A stretch of DNA of 64,000 bases from Chrysemys picta bellii (GCF_011386835.1 NC_088804.1:33467549-33531548); one strand, 5' to 3'; shown: positions 46,048 to 57,160, counted from the stretch's first letter. The notes: generated by a model from the letters alone, not told the origin. Numbers and translations are program-made.

Positions 46048-47478
46048 CTAGACCATCCCTGATAGACATTTATCTAACCTACTCTTAAATATCTCCAGAG
46101 ACGGAGATTCCACAACCTCCCTAGGCAATTTGTTCCAGTGTTTAACCACCCTGACAGTTAGGAACTTTTTCCTAATGTCCAACCTAGACCTCCCTTGGTG
46201 CAGTTTAAACCCATTGTTTCTGGTTCTATCCTTAGAGGCTAAGGTGAACAAGTTCTCTCCCTCCTCCTTATGACACCCTTTTAGATACCTGAAAACTGCT
46301 ATCATGTCCCCTCTCAGTCTTCTCTTTTCCAAACTAAACAAACCCAGTTCTTTCAGCCTTCCTTCATAGGTCATGTTCTCAAGACCTTTAATCATTCTTG
46401 TTGCTCTTCTTTGGACCCTTTCCAATTTCTCCACATCTTTTTTAAAATGCGGCGCCCAGAACTGGACACAATACTCCAGCTGAGGCCTAACCAGAGCAGA
46501 GTAGAGCGGAAGAATGACTTCTCGTGTCTTGCTCACAACACACCTGTTAATGCATCCCAGAATCATGTTTGCTTTTTTTGCAACAGCATCACACTGTTGA
46601 CTCATATTTAGCTTGTGGTCCACTATAACCCCTAGATCCCTTTCTGCCGTACTCCTTCCTAGACAGTCTTTTCCCATTCTGTATGTGTGAAATTGATTTT
46701 TCCTTCCTAAGTGGAGCACTTTGCATTTGTCTTTGTTAAACTTCATCCTGTTTAACTCAGACCATTTCTCCAATTTGTCCAGATCATTTTGAATTATGAC
46801 CCTGTCCTCCAAAGTACTTGCAATCCCTCCCAGTTTATCATCCGCAAACTTAATAAGCGTACTTTCTATGCCAATATCTAAGTCGTTGATGAAGACATTG
46901 AACAGAGCCGGTCCCAAAACAGACCCCTGCGGTACCCCACTCGTTACGCCTTTCCAGCAGGATTGGGAACCATTAATAACAACTCTCTGAGTACGGTTAT
47001 CCAGCCAGTTATGCACCCACCTTATAGTAGCCCCATCTAATTTGTATTTGCCTAGTTTATCGATAAGAATATCATGCGAGACCGTATCAAATGCCTTACT
47101 AAAGTCTAGGTATACCACATCCACCGCTTCACCCTTATCCACAAGGCTTGTTATCCTATCAAAGAAAGCTATCAGATTGGTTTGACATGATTTGTTCTTC
47201 ACAAATCCATGCTGGCTGTTCCCTATCACCTTACCACCTTCCAAGTGTTTGCAGATGATTTCCTTAATTACTTGCTCCATTATCTTCCCTGGCACAGAAG
47301 TTAAACTAACTGGTCTGTAGTTACCTGGGTTGTTTTTATTTCCCTTTTTATAGATGGGCACTATATTTGCCCTTTTCCAGTCTTCTGGAATCTCTCCCGT
47401 CTCCCATGACTTTCCAAAGATAATAGCTAGAGGCTCAGATACCTCCTCTATTAGCTCCTTGAGTATTCTCGGATGCAT
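46048..47478 (-). pseudogene. CR1 ORF2 C-terminal part: reverse transcriptase
   Basis: An uninterrupted 476-codon frame covering the reverse transcriptase of the younger CR1. The enzyme copies the LINE RNA into DNA at a nicked chromosomal target. Visible blocks are [19 protein letters not shown] (residues 51-69), QHGF...KSCQTNL (89-102), motif A LDFSKAFD (124-131, catalytic Asp), motif [11 protein letters not shown] (181-190) and motif C FADD (211-214, catalytic Asp pair). The C-terminal CR1 domain continues to a natural-looking stop. In the same element, the frame upstream is shifted by one base in a T8 run (47539-47546 on plus), so the start at 47478 is only the first Met after the break. 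One codon expected after FADD (Thr in the older copy) is absent. Confidence 0.9.
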
Positions 47479-47770
47479 TTCATCAGGCCCGGGTGACTTG
47501 CAGGCATCTAACTTTTCTAAGTGATTTTTAACTTGTTCTTTTTTTTATTTTATCCGCTAAACCTACCCCCTTCCCATTAGTATTCACTATGTTAGGCATT
47601 CCTTCAGACTTCTCGGTGAAGACTGAAACAAAGAAGTCATTAAGCATCTCTGCCATTTCCAAGTTTCCTGTTACTGTTTCTCCCTCTTCACTAAGCAGTG
47701 GGCCTACCCTGTCTTTGGTCTTCCTCTTGCTTCTAATGTATTGATAAAAAGTCTTCTTGTTTCCTTTTAT

Positions 47771-48835
47771 TCACGTAGCTAGTTTGAGCTCATTTTGTGC
47801 CTTTGCCTTTCTAATCTTGCCCCTGCATTCCTGTGTTGTTTGCCTATATTCATCCTTTGTAATCTGTCCTAGTTTCCATTTTTTATATGACTCCTTTTTA
47901 TTTTTTAGATCGTGCAAGATCTCGTGGTTAAGCCAAGGTGGTCTTTTGCCACATTTTCTATCTTTCCTAACCAGCGGAATAGCTTGCTTTTGGGCCCTTA
48001 ATAGTGTCCCTTTGAAAAACTGCCAACTCTCCTCAGTTGTTTTTCCCCTCAGTCTTGATTCCCATGGGACCTTACCTATCAGCTCTCTGAGCTTCCCAAA
48101 ATCTGCCTTCCTGAAATCCATTGTCTCTATTTTGCTGTTCTCCCTTCTACCCTTCCTTAGAATTGCAAACTCTATGATTTCATGATCACTTTCACCCAGG
48201 CTGCCTTCTACTTTCACATTCTCAACGAGTTCCTCCCTATTTGTTAAAATCAAGTCTAGAACAGCTTCCCCCCTAGTAGCTTTTTCAACCTTCTGAAATA
48301 AAAAGTTGTCTCCAATGCAGTCCAAGAATTTGTTGGATAGTCTGTGCCCCGCTGTGTTATTTTCCCAACATATATCCGGATAGTTGAAGTCCCCCATCAC
48401 CACCAAATCTTGGGCTTTGGATGATTTTGTTAGTTGCTTGAAATAAGCCTCATCCACCTCTTCCACCTGGTTAGGTGGCCTGTAGTAGACTCCTAGCATG
48501 ACATCTCCCTTGTTTTTTGCCCCTTTAAGCCTAACCCAGAGACTCTCAACACTTCCATCTCCTATGTCCATCTCTACTTCAGTCCAAGTGTGTACATTTT
48601 TAATATATAAGGCAACACCTCCTCCCTTTTTCCCCTGTCTATCCTTCCTGAGCAAGCTGTACCCATCCACACCAACATTCCAATCATGTGTATTATCCCA
48701 CCAAGTTTCAGTGATGCCAACAATGTCATAGTTGTATTTATTTATTAGCACTTCCAGTTCTTCCTGCTTATTCCCCATACTTCTCGCATTTGTATATAGG
48801 CATCTAAGATACTGGTTTGATCTTAATCTGGTTGG
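47771..48835 (-). pseudogene. CR1 ORF2 N-terminal part: APE-type endonuclease
   Basis: The open frame covers the apurinic-endonuclease-like domain that nicks target DNA for CR1 integration. Catalytic signatures are GITETWW (Glu), [10 protein letters not shown] (Asp/Asn pair) and SDHEIIEF (Asp-His). The computed frame extends to 48892, but its first 19 or so residues come from the flanking old CR1 read backwards, so the element's own part begins near [11 protein letters not shown]. It is terminated by an in-frame TGA at 47773-47771. Beyond this stop the same frame stays open with CR1-like sequence to the T8-run frameshift at 47539-47546. These are the only two disabling lesions I found in ORF2. 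Confidence 0.88.
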
Positions 48836-49840
48836 ATACAAAAGTGGTTGAAAGACTGTGCTCAAGAAGTGGTTATCAATGGTCTCTATCATCTCTCTAG
48901 GGGGATGTATCTAGTGGGGGTCCCTCAGGGATCTGTCCTGGGTCCAGTACTAGTCAATATTTTCATTAATGACTTGCATAATGGAGTGGAGAGCATGCTT
49001 ATAAAATATGCGAAGAACACCAAACTGGGAGGAGTTGCAAGCACTTTGGCAGATAGGATTAGAATTCGAAATGACCATGACAAATTGGAGATTTGGTCTG
49101 AAATCAACAAGAAGAAATTCAGTAAAGGCAGTTGCAAAGTTCTACACTTAAGAAGGAAAAACCAGATGCACAGCTACAAATTGGGAAAAAACTGGCTAGG
49201 CAGTAGTAAAAGATCTGGGTGTTATAGTGGATCACAAAGTTAATATGAGTCAACAGTGACGCAGTTGTGAATATCAGGGTGTATTAACAGGAGTGTCCTG
49301 TGTCAGACACCGGAGGTAACTGTCCCTCTCTATTCAGCATTGATGAGGCCCAGTTCTGGGTGCCACACTTTAGGAAAGATTGAACAATCTCCACTTTGTC
49401 CACGAGGAGAGCGACAAACATTAAAAGATTTAGAAAACCTGATCTATGAGAAAAGGTTAAAAAACTGGGCGTGTTTAATTCTGAGAAAAGACTGAGTGGG
49501 GACCAGAAAACTGTCCTCTAGTATATTAAGGACTGATATAGAGAGGCAATGATCAGTTGTTCTCCATGTCCACTGAAGGCAGGACAAGAAGTAAAAGGCT
49601 TAATCTGCAGCAACGGAGAATTACGTTAGATATTAGGACATTTTTCTAAGTGTAGTTAAGCACTGGAATAGGTTTCTAAGGGTGGTTGTGCAATCCCTGT
49701 CATTAGAGGTTTTTAAGAACAGGTTAGACAAACACCTGTCTGGAATGGTTGAGGTAGACTTGGTTCTGCCTCGGCATAGATAGTTGGACTAGAAAATCTC
49801 TTGAGGTCCCTTCAAGCCCTACATTTCTATGATTCTATGA
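48836..49840 (+). mobile_element. Old CR1 LINE, right half
   Basis: Continues the plus-strand copy broken at 45949, starting with a block equivalent to (I)[33 protein letters not shown] (motif B) follows, then IKYAKNTKLGG, where the catalytic FADD has decayed to YAKN. Further frameshifted C-terminal pieces lead to the tail CTACATTTCTATGATTCTATGA, which ends at 49840. The loss of the catalytic aspartates and the many frameshifts show great age relative to the insert. Confidence 0.9.
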
Positions 49841-51295
49841 GGTCGTAATCTTCGTGCAGGGAGTGAAAACCACAGCCCTTGAAAGAAGAAATTCAGCATG
49901 TTAACTTATTTTGCACCTTGGTTAAAGGAAAGAAAAAAGAAAACAGAATCAAAAACGTAATCAAAAGGTTACTTCACAATCACTTCAAATCCCATTCTGG
50001 CACACCAGTCATTATTAGTCCTCCAGGAATCCATTGCCATTGCTCTTCAGAGTTCACTGCATCCCACTGCTCATGTGGAAGGTGGTTAAGTACATGAAGT
50101 TAAATAAAAATCTCTGTGGTGTTGCTTAGGGGCCAGTCTTTAGAGTATATAATGAAAATCAACATCTGTGCATTCCAGAGACTTCAGGTGTTTCACACTT
50201 CCTGCTACTCAATTTATGGAACATGCAAATGAAAGTAAAACAGCTAAATGCTCTTTAACAACAGGAGCATTTTGTCATATTTCAATCACATTACTCTAAA
50301 GAGTTGATTAATTTAGCCACCAGGAAGGATACCATAGATGATGCTTCTAGTTGAAGTAAAATAGAGACTTGCATATTTTGATAATGTTACATTATTTTGA
50401 TAGCAACACTACAAGCAGCTTTCCATTTCCGTGCAGACCAATTTTCAAGCAGGGGTGTCTTGGGCTTCCCCTTAATAATGAATCAAACTGAGTGATATTT
50501 CAAATGGCAATCATTTTCCCAGGAGATGCAGCTGCAATCTTAGTATTTTCTGTTCTTTCTCTCCTTCTGATTTCTCTTATCCGAAGTATTAGGCAGCTGA
50601 GTATAGTGCAGGAAACATTATCGGCAACAAAGCTACAATTAATACTGAAGGAAAATGAATATTTGTCTACAGAAGAAAAGATTTTCGAATACCTATGGGA
50701 TCTACTGTACTTTAAAAACTGAAGCCATTTTGCACATTTACTGAAGTGCATTTCACTTCTGTGGTTATGCTACGACTAGTTAACTCTATCAAGGTAATAA
50801 GTGCCATAAGGAGTTTGCACCCTCCTTTATTAAGGTTGTTTACTGCATGCTAAATAGTCTGGGTCTGTTAAAAAAACAGGCTATCTTGGCTGTGATGTCT
50901 CTACAGTTCCACACCTCACTTGCTGCATTGTCTCAGGAACCAAAAGTTCATGACAGCATCTCTCCTCCCAGCACAGATCTCAAAGTCATATATGCAGTGC
51001 CATCCCCACAACCACAAGGTGATTTGCAATGCTGATGTAGAAAACATGTTTGGAGATCACAGTTATTGGTTCACGGGAAAGGACTCTCAGATACTTGCTG
51101 AAAATACATCTAGAGCCATTGCCTGTCAGCAAACCTACAATGTTTTTCCTTCTGCATGTGGCGCCAAACGTTGATATTTAGTGTGGTTCTACTACCTGTC
51201 ACTACTTGACATAAAATGTTCAGGAGAAATGAGCCTTTGAATAACCACCAGAGTTGAGAGAGCATACATATGAGTTTCTAGAAATTTCAAGGCTG
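49841..51295. other. Unassigned 1.5 kb with one small ORF candidate
   Basis: AT-rich. Apart from the weak ORF at 50504-50722, no repeat or gene was recognised. Confidence 0.45.
50504..50722 (+). CDS. Candidate 72-aa membrane microprotein, unrecognised
   Basis: A 72-codon frame opens at an ATG in a favourable context (A at -3, G at +4). Its composition is membrane-protein-like: a short polar start, one strongly hydrophobic helix (residues 9-27, AAAILVFSVLSLLLISLIR), then a basic IRSIRQ boundary and an amphipathic, Glu/Lys-rich tail (KLQLILKENEYLSTEEKIFEYLW). No transposon similarity was seen, and no splice structure or promoter can be shown. Frames of this length occur by chance in AT-rich DNA, so it is recorded only as a testable candidate. 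I do not recognise a family. Confidence 0.15.
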   Translation: MAIIFPGDAAAILVFSVLSLLLISLIRSIRQLSIVQETLSATKLQLILKENEYLSTEEKIFEYLWDLLYFKN

Positions 51296-51420
51296 TAGCT
51301 ACACTGGGGCTAAAGCCATGTTACCTGAACTGATTTCAAACACAGTTCTAAACCACCCTGGGGTAAATTGGTTTAAATATAGCTTAGCTGGTTAGGTAAA
51401 CCTATTTTAACCTAGAGATG
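51296..51420. repeat. Diverged 'GTAGCTACACTGG' repeat fragment
   Basis: CTGTAGCTACACTGGGGCTAAA followed by GTTACCTGAACTG and AAATTGGTTTAAA. Its vocabulary matches 38025-38310. Truncated on the right. Confidence 0.4.
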
Positions 51421-52769
51421 GGCTCAGGCAGCCATGTTTTGGTTTTAACAAAACCTTATTTACTGTGTTTTGCTTGGCGAGTGACAATACTTGCTACCTC
51501 CATCTGGAATCTTCTAGGTACAGACAGTAGGTCTATACCCTTTCCTCAGCCTCCATGCCATCTCAAACGTATACCCTCCATCAGTCCTCAGATACTCTCA
51601 ACACCTCTCTATCCCTTCATTCAACCTATCCTCATCCTCCCACCCAGCTAGCTAGACTCTACACCCTACTAAACAAACTCCTTCCCCAGAGGCCCCAGTG
51701 TCCACCCAGACACCACCTCCCTATTCACACTTGTTTTCTTTGGTCATCTCCCACATTCTTCAAGGGGATCTGAGATGGCCACTCTCACACCCCAGCACCT
51801 TAAGGGAAAGGCTGCTATTGAAAGGCATCAGGGAGAAGTGGCAGTGACCTCTCTGCTAAACTGGTGGCTGGACCTGTGGGAAATGGTGGGATGAACCCAA
51901 TGACCAGGCAGAAACACCAGGAAACAAAATTAGGACTTATGAGGTTTGGATTCTGCATTGGATTAGCCCAAATCTAACCCATCCTTATCCAAATTTCATA
52001 TAGGACAGGGATTTGGGGAGGTGGGGGTGAAATTTGAGGGTTTGATTACATGCTAACCATTAAGATGTGGGATAGATTTTTCTGTTGTAAATTAGTCCAT
52101 CTGACAGTCACAAAAATAAATATTTTTGCCCATTTGAACTGAGTAAAATGCATGAAAAAGATAGACAATTGCGTATCCTCAACCCTTTTCTGTCTCAGGG
52201 TGACTTTATTCCTAGTACGTAAATTCTAGAGAGTTGAACAAATGTCCCATTCATCTTTCTGGTGAAAAAAGTGGACAAACAAAACTAAACAGCTATCCCC
52301 ATACCCAAGCCTGCTACCCCTCACCACCAAACTATACTCAGAGGTGCTTATTAATAAAGATAAATAAGAACCAGGACGCCCGGCCTGTCATTTCAATTTG
52401 CTATATCAGGGCAGAATATTTAAAAAATATTTCTATAGAAATATTGAAAGCCCATAAACCTTGAGAGACTTGCCAAGATCATCAATCAATATGGCACAAA
52501 TTAACAAATGGCAGTTTCCCAGCCTCAACAGTTGCTAGGGTGCAGATGCAAAAAAATTAACCTCAGAAATCCTTCTTTAGACAACGTTCATGATGGAAGA
52601 AATTGACTTGCGGCAGAAAAGTTAGGAGGGATGAATTAAGATTGGATTTTATTAGAAAAGCTGGTCTTAGAAAACGTTGGATTTTAACCGGCAACTCTTG
52701 ATCAGTGTTGTTATTACAATTATGTTTATTATTTGCATTACTGACGTGTCCAAATGTCTCAGTCACACT
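51421..52769. other. Unassigned DNA
   Basis: A pyrimidine-rich patch (about 51530-51760, CCTC/CCATC-rich) sits inside AT-rich DNA. No gene or repeat recognised. Confidence 0.45.
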
Positions 52770-53051
52770 GGGGACGTCTTCACAGCCAGACTCCTAGGCC
52801 AGATTGACAGACTCATGCTCATGCTCTAAAAATAACTATGTAGACAGTGCTTTGAAGTTGTTGCTTGGGCTAGAACTCAGGGGCTGAAGCCTAGGGAGGG
52901 GGATGGGCTTCAAAGTCCGAGTCCAGCCGGACCCACGACTTCAAAGCACTGTGTTTGCAGATATTTTTGGAGCACTAGCCCGAGTCCCACAAGCTCAAGT
53001 CTGTTGACCCGAGCTGGGAGGCTCACTGCTGTAGGCTGTGTAAACATACCC
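52770..53051. mobile_element. 282-bp MITE (GCTGTGTAAACATACCC end)
   Basis: The ends GGGGACGTCTTCACAGC and GCTGTGTAAACATACCC are decayed inverted copies. Internal GTAGACAGTGCTTTGAAGT and ACTTCAAAGCACTGTGTTTGC form a strong second hairpin, and GGGCTAGAACTC / GAGCACTAGCCCGAGTC a third. No target duplication was found. It is related in design to 29168-29467. Confidence 0.65.
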
Positions 53052-53230
53052 ATTGGGGCCCTGTTGTCAACAGAGGGGAAGAAACGGCCCCTGTGCGGAG
53101 ATGCTTACCGTCTAACTTAGGACAAGACGCAACCAATGTGTATAAGTAGGAAGCAGGGTGGGGAGGAGGGTAAGTGCTATTTGTGCTTGTATAATGGAAA
53201 TATCTACAGATTCCAACCTAGTTCAGACCC

Positions 53231-53395
53231 CCTTTGTTCTAGGAGCGGTATAAACACCGGAAGATGGGATCCTGGCATCCAAAGAGATTCCAATCAAAGT
53301 AGACGAGACATTAAAAAGGAGGAAGAAAGGAAGTGTTATTACCCTTATTTTACAAATGTAGGACTGTGGCACACAGAAGCTAATAATACCACCTA
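53231..53395 (-). repeat. MIR-like SINE fragment
   Basis: GTTCTAGGAGCGGTATAAAC, AAGAGATTCCAATCAAAGTAGACGAGAC, TACCCTTATTTTACAAATG and GTGGCACACAGAAG follow the order of the amniote MIR-like SINE read backwards. Strongly diverged. Confidence 0.55.
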
Positions 53396-53399
53396 GCTG

Positions 53400-53655
53400 T
53401 TATCATCAGTAGATTTCAAATCTTTACAAAGGCGATCACTATCATTATTCTTATTTTATAAATGAAGAAACTGAGACACGGAGGTGAAAAGTAACTTGCC
53501 TTAGGTCACCCAGCAGGCCAATGGCAGCGCTGGGAATAAACCTAGGTCACCTGAGTCACATTCCAGTGCTTTGCCAAGTAGGCCACATGGCCTTTAGATG
53601 CCTTGCCCAAGACACAAAGTCTGTGGCAAAGACATGAACCCAGGTCTTTCTCAGG
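53400..53655 (-). repeat. MIR SINE (core well preserved) plus second scrap
   Basis: TTATTTTATAAATGAAGAAACTGAGACACGGAGG, TAACTTGCCTTAGGTCACCCAGC, GCGCTGGGAATAAACCTAGGTC and TCCAGTGCTTTGCCAAGTAGGCCAC follow the canonical reverse MIR order up to about 53590. A second, shorter piece (CTTGCCCAAGACACAAAGTC...GAACCCAGGTCTTTC, 53599-53655) repeats the core-to-head part. Confidence 0.8.
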
Positions 53656-53914
53656 GGAAGGCAATTATTTTTTGTTAAGGTCCAGATTTCTTGGTCAAGG
53701 TATAGTCAAGGTCCAGACTCCAGAGAAAATAATAATTAAAAATAACAATAATGATAATAAGTAAATAAAAAGATTTTGGGATCCATTCAAAAGCATCTGG
53801 TGGTCTGTATTTGGCCCACGGTCCAACTCTTGACTACCCCATCCTCGTCCAATGCCTTAATCATCCTTTCTCTAGGAAGGCAGCTTATATAGAATTTCTA
53901 TGTACACAGTTTAC

Positions 53915-54040
53915 TTAAAGTATAAGCTCTTTGGTGCAGTGACCAATCTTTTGGTTCTGTGTTTCTCCAGTGCCTAGCACAATGGGGGCTTGGTCCATGA
54001 CTTAGGCTTGTAGGCTTGCCGTACTACAAATAATAAATAA
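53915..54040 (+). repeat. MIR-like SINE 3' end
   Basis: TATAAGCTCTTTGGTGCAGTGACC, CAGTGCCTAGCACAATGGGG, TGGTCCATGACTTAGGC and ACTACAAATAATAAATAAC are the last third of the family also at 23455-23590. Confidence 0.75.
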
Positions 54041-54519
54041 CAACAACTTGCAAGTTTGCATTTAGGAAACTCTTTTAAGATGTTATTAAACGGGAGACAT
54101 CAGTGGTGTCAGTAGTCCCTGTCCATTTATGCTAAAGGTCATCCTTTATCCCAAACTCTAGGCTCTGGTTTACTTGTTGAGACAATCATGGGTGATAAGG
54201 TTATCTAATCACTTCTTCCATGTGGCTTACGAGAGTTTATCTTTCACTATATACCTGGTAGTGCTGCAGTCTTTGCTCAGGAACAAGGTGATAAGGAGCC
54301 CATTCCGGTCAACTGGAAAACTCCCCTTGACCTCAAGGGGGCAGAATCAGGCCTTGTGGTAACCACGGACAAATTCTAGTGGCAGCTTTTTAAGGAGGAC
54401 TCTAATAATGTGGCCCTTAGATTGGTTAGACATCATTGACCAAAGGTATGAGGTTATATATTTAGGAAATGATGATCATCCACTGCACTAGACTCTTTCA
54501 CAATAATTTAAAACATAGA

Positions 54520-54605
54520 GAGCCAGACCCTTATTTGGTGTAAGAGCTACACTGATTGCTGTCCCTAGAGTTACACCATGTTAAACCGGCTGAGGATCTG
54601 TCCCT
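54520..54605. repeat. Old palindromic repeat
   Basis: AGAGCCAGACCCTTATTTGGTGTAA is mirrored by TTACACCATGTTAAACCGGCTGAGGATCTG, with a short centre. Same family as 28946-29023. Confidence 0.5.
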
Positions 54606-54693
54606 ATCTCCAGCAAGGACCATGCAATGCAATCAATATAGTAAGAGTAAAGGCATAAACCACTGTTGTATAAATTCATTCCTGGATTAAAAA

Positions 54694-54829
54694 ACATTCA
54701 ACACCTGGTACAACCAGACAAGGAGATAATTACTCAGCCCCAGAGCACCCCATTTTGGTGTTTACTGTGGTGGCTTCATTTGTTTTCTAGTTGTCTGACT
54801 TGATTCTCTTGATTGCTTGTTGTCTCTAT
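54694..54829 (+). repeat. Left arm of 136-bp near-perfect inverted repeat
   Basis: Begins ACATTCAACACCTGGTACAA and ends TTGCTTGTTGTCTCTAT. Read base by base, it is the reverse complement of 56106-56241 except for one position (T at 54726 where the partner predicts C). The arm has no recognisable repeat family and no coding potential. Confidence 0.95.
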
Positions 54830-56105
54830 AGAGCAATATGTTAATACAGCCCTGTGATTGAATAGTTAACAGCAGGGTCTGTTTCTTTTTCATAGACCCC
54901 CCCCCCAAGACTTTTTCATAAAAAAATTAATTGTTCAAAACATGTTGACTAGTTCAATGGAGAATGCAGCACAAGTGAACTGTTAGGGGACTTACGAATG
55001 AGTCAAAGGACTGAACTGAGGACAAATCAGTACTGCAAAACTAAGTGTCTATTATTCAGTGAAAACCGGCAACCTGGCCAGCAGCTGTGCAAACTTCACA
55101 GAATGCCCCGTCAATGTGCTTCTTCCCTTTCTGGAGATATTCAGGTTCCTTGCCTATCCGTCCTATGGCCTTGTGACTATTTTTCAGAAACACTCATTTA
55201 GAGTTAACTGCAGTCAGCTTTTATTAATTTGGACTTCAAGCCTCGGCCCAGTGTAGCTCCGTTGACATCACTGAAGCTACACCAATTTACACCAGGTGAG
55301 CAGCTCAGCTAGGAAGTCAACTGAATTTTAGTGCCCAGGTTGATATAGTTTCTCGTTCTTATTTATTGTATTTTCTCCTCATATACTCATGACCTAAAAT
55401 AATAACAAAGCCTTGCTTAGTACTTGTGTTGTTTCCAAAGGCTATTTTTCACGGAGGTAAGAGGGGGAGGAAGCTTTTTTTTAAAATGGAATAACACTGT
55501 TCTCTACCAAAAATATTTAATCATAATTACATTAAGAAACATTTATAAAAAGTTAAGTCAAAAAATAAAATGGGTTGGAGAGCACAAAAGGGGAAAAAAA
55601 GGACAGAAAGGATTAAGTGGATTCATATAAAGAATAGATTCTACTTAATGAAAATTTCCACAGTGTTCAACATTTTTATTATGGTTAATAGCACCGTGCT
55701 TCATTTTTGTCTGCAGTAATTGTGTATCCTTAATGAATGGGCACTCTTATTTCCCCATTGAGCACTGACAGAAATTAATAAACCTAATTCTGTAGGTTTA
55801 AGTTTAATTCTGGTGAAATATATAAAGTAGTTACATTTTCACTTAGCGACTAACTGGAATAGAAATGGGCTTACGCTTCTCAGCAACTTAATAGGGAGCA
55901 AATTGGGTTTTCTTTTTTTTCCCTCCCCCCTCCAGCACTTGGGTCTATTTTCATTGCCGTGTGCAATAAAAGACATGTCATGGCTAGTGAAGCTGAACAG
56001 AACCTAGGGTGAGTGTTGTAAAAAAGTACAATTACTAGACTTAGCCCTTTATTCCAGCCTAGTCGTTAATGATTGGTGAAGACTATCTCATCAGTTTACA
56101 TTTTG
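54830..56105. other. 1.28-kb spacer between inverted arms
   Basis: AT-rich, with a C10 run at about 54898-54907, an old palindromic fragment at 55243-55300 and a polypyrimidine patch at 55910-55934. No transposase-like frame is present, so nothing in it explains the flanking arms as terminal repeats of a known element. Confidence 0.6.
55243..55300. repeat. Old repeat fragment in the inverted-repeat spacer
   Basis: CGGCCCAGTGTAGCTCCGTTGACATCACTGAAGC then TACACCAATTTACACCAGG: a decayed half of the 28946-29023 family. Confidence 0.45.
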
Positions 56106-56241
56106 ATAGAGACAACAAGCAATCAAGAGAATCAAGTCAGACAACTAGAAAACAAATGAAGCCACCACAGTAAACACCAAAATGGGGTGCTCTGGGGCTG
56201 AGTAATTGTCTCCTTGTCTGGTTGTACCAGGTGTTGAATGT
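56106..56241 (-). repeat. Right arm of 136-bp near-perfect inverted repeat
   Basis: Starts ATAGAGACAACAAGCAATC and ends CAGGTGTTGAATGT, the reverse complement of 54694-54829 with 135 of 136 positions matching by manual alignment. Similarity stops abruptly at both edges (AAAAA versus AGAAATT outside; AGAGC versus CAAAA inside). Confidence 0.95.
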
Positions 56242-57160
56242 AGAAATTAAACAAGGCTGCATTGAAAGTGGGTAATGCACTGTGCAATTATTTGGGATTG
56301 TTTAAAATAAAAATGGTATTGAGTTTGATTGTGGGTAAACAAGTCTGACGGTGAAATCCTGTGATTGCATTTGGAGGAATACAAGGCAGATCTGACCCCC
56401 GAGGAGTTCATTTCACGCAGAATGCTCTGCAGTCAGACTGTGCCTCGGGCTAAGATCTTATGAGTTAAACAGAGTGGACCTAGTTTATACCTCAATAAGA
56501 AGCCTGTAAGGAAACCCCCCAGGCAATGCATGAAGTGGTGTTGGTGATTCACCAATGGCTGCTCTTCTCTCTGAACTACTGTGAAGCAAGGGCCTGGCAT
56601 ACTGTTTGCTGTTGAGAGTTGCCACCTTTTGGAGGCCAGCTGAAGCTCGTGTCCTGATCACCTGTGGCCATTAAAAAGCCCTAGTACTTTTTACAAGAAT
56701 AGGGATGTCAGCCCAGTGTCTTGGCAAAATTCCACTTTGGGTAATAATGATATACATTTTTCCTATCTACATTTCTACCCCGAAGTTTCACATATACAAT
56801 GGGCCAGATCCTTACCTAGAGTAGGTACAAAGAATCAAAAATAGAGCTTGCTGCCCTAATTTCCACTCTGTATTAGAGATGCTGGGAGCACAGCAAGGGT
56901 TGACAATGAGCAAAGATTGTGAGGATGGGGAATGGAAAGTACGAAGGTTGCAAGAAAGGAAGCTCATGAGATTCTCCTATTGCTGCATTATCATTCAGGT
57001 ACCTTGGTTAGAGCCTCTTTATTTTAAAAGACTATAAATATTATTTAGTTAAATCATGTTTAATATTAAGACCTAGACCTGGGAAAGAGGGTGGGTTGAA
57101 GGATGAAAGTGAGCCTTGAGGAGGGATCTGAAGAAGGAGAGCGAAGTTGCGATGGCAAGC
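56242..57160. other. Unassigned DNA
   Basis: No gene or repeat recognised. A GGGCCAGATCC-type scrap at about 56800 is too short to classify. Confidence 0.45.

Larger units (their letters stand above)
45950..48835 (-). mobile_element. Younger CR1 LINE, 2.9 kb, inserted in the old CR1
   Basis: The 3' end is at the left: four ATTCATAG-type octamers, then GGACTGGAAGGGACCTCGAG, the conserved CR1 3' tail. The body carries ORF2: reverse transcriptase at 46048-47478 and endonuclease at 47771 to about 48830. The 5' end stops just upstream of the endonuclease, so ORF1 and the 5' UTR are missing, as in typical 5'-truncated CR1 copies. At most a few bases of target duplication are possible, also typical of CR1. 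By its near-intact frame it is the youngest LINE in the window. Confidence 0.92.

Noticed and set aside
47757..48185. 142-codon plus-strand frame rich in Phe/Ser/Leu
   Set aside because: Antisense shadow of the CR1 endonuclease region.
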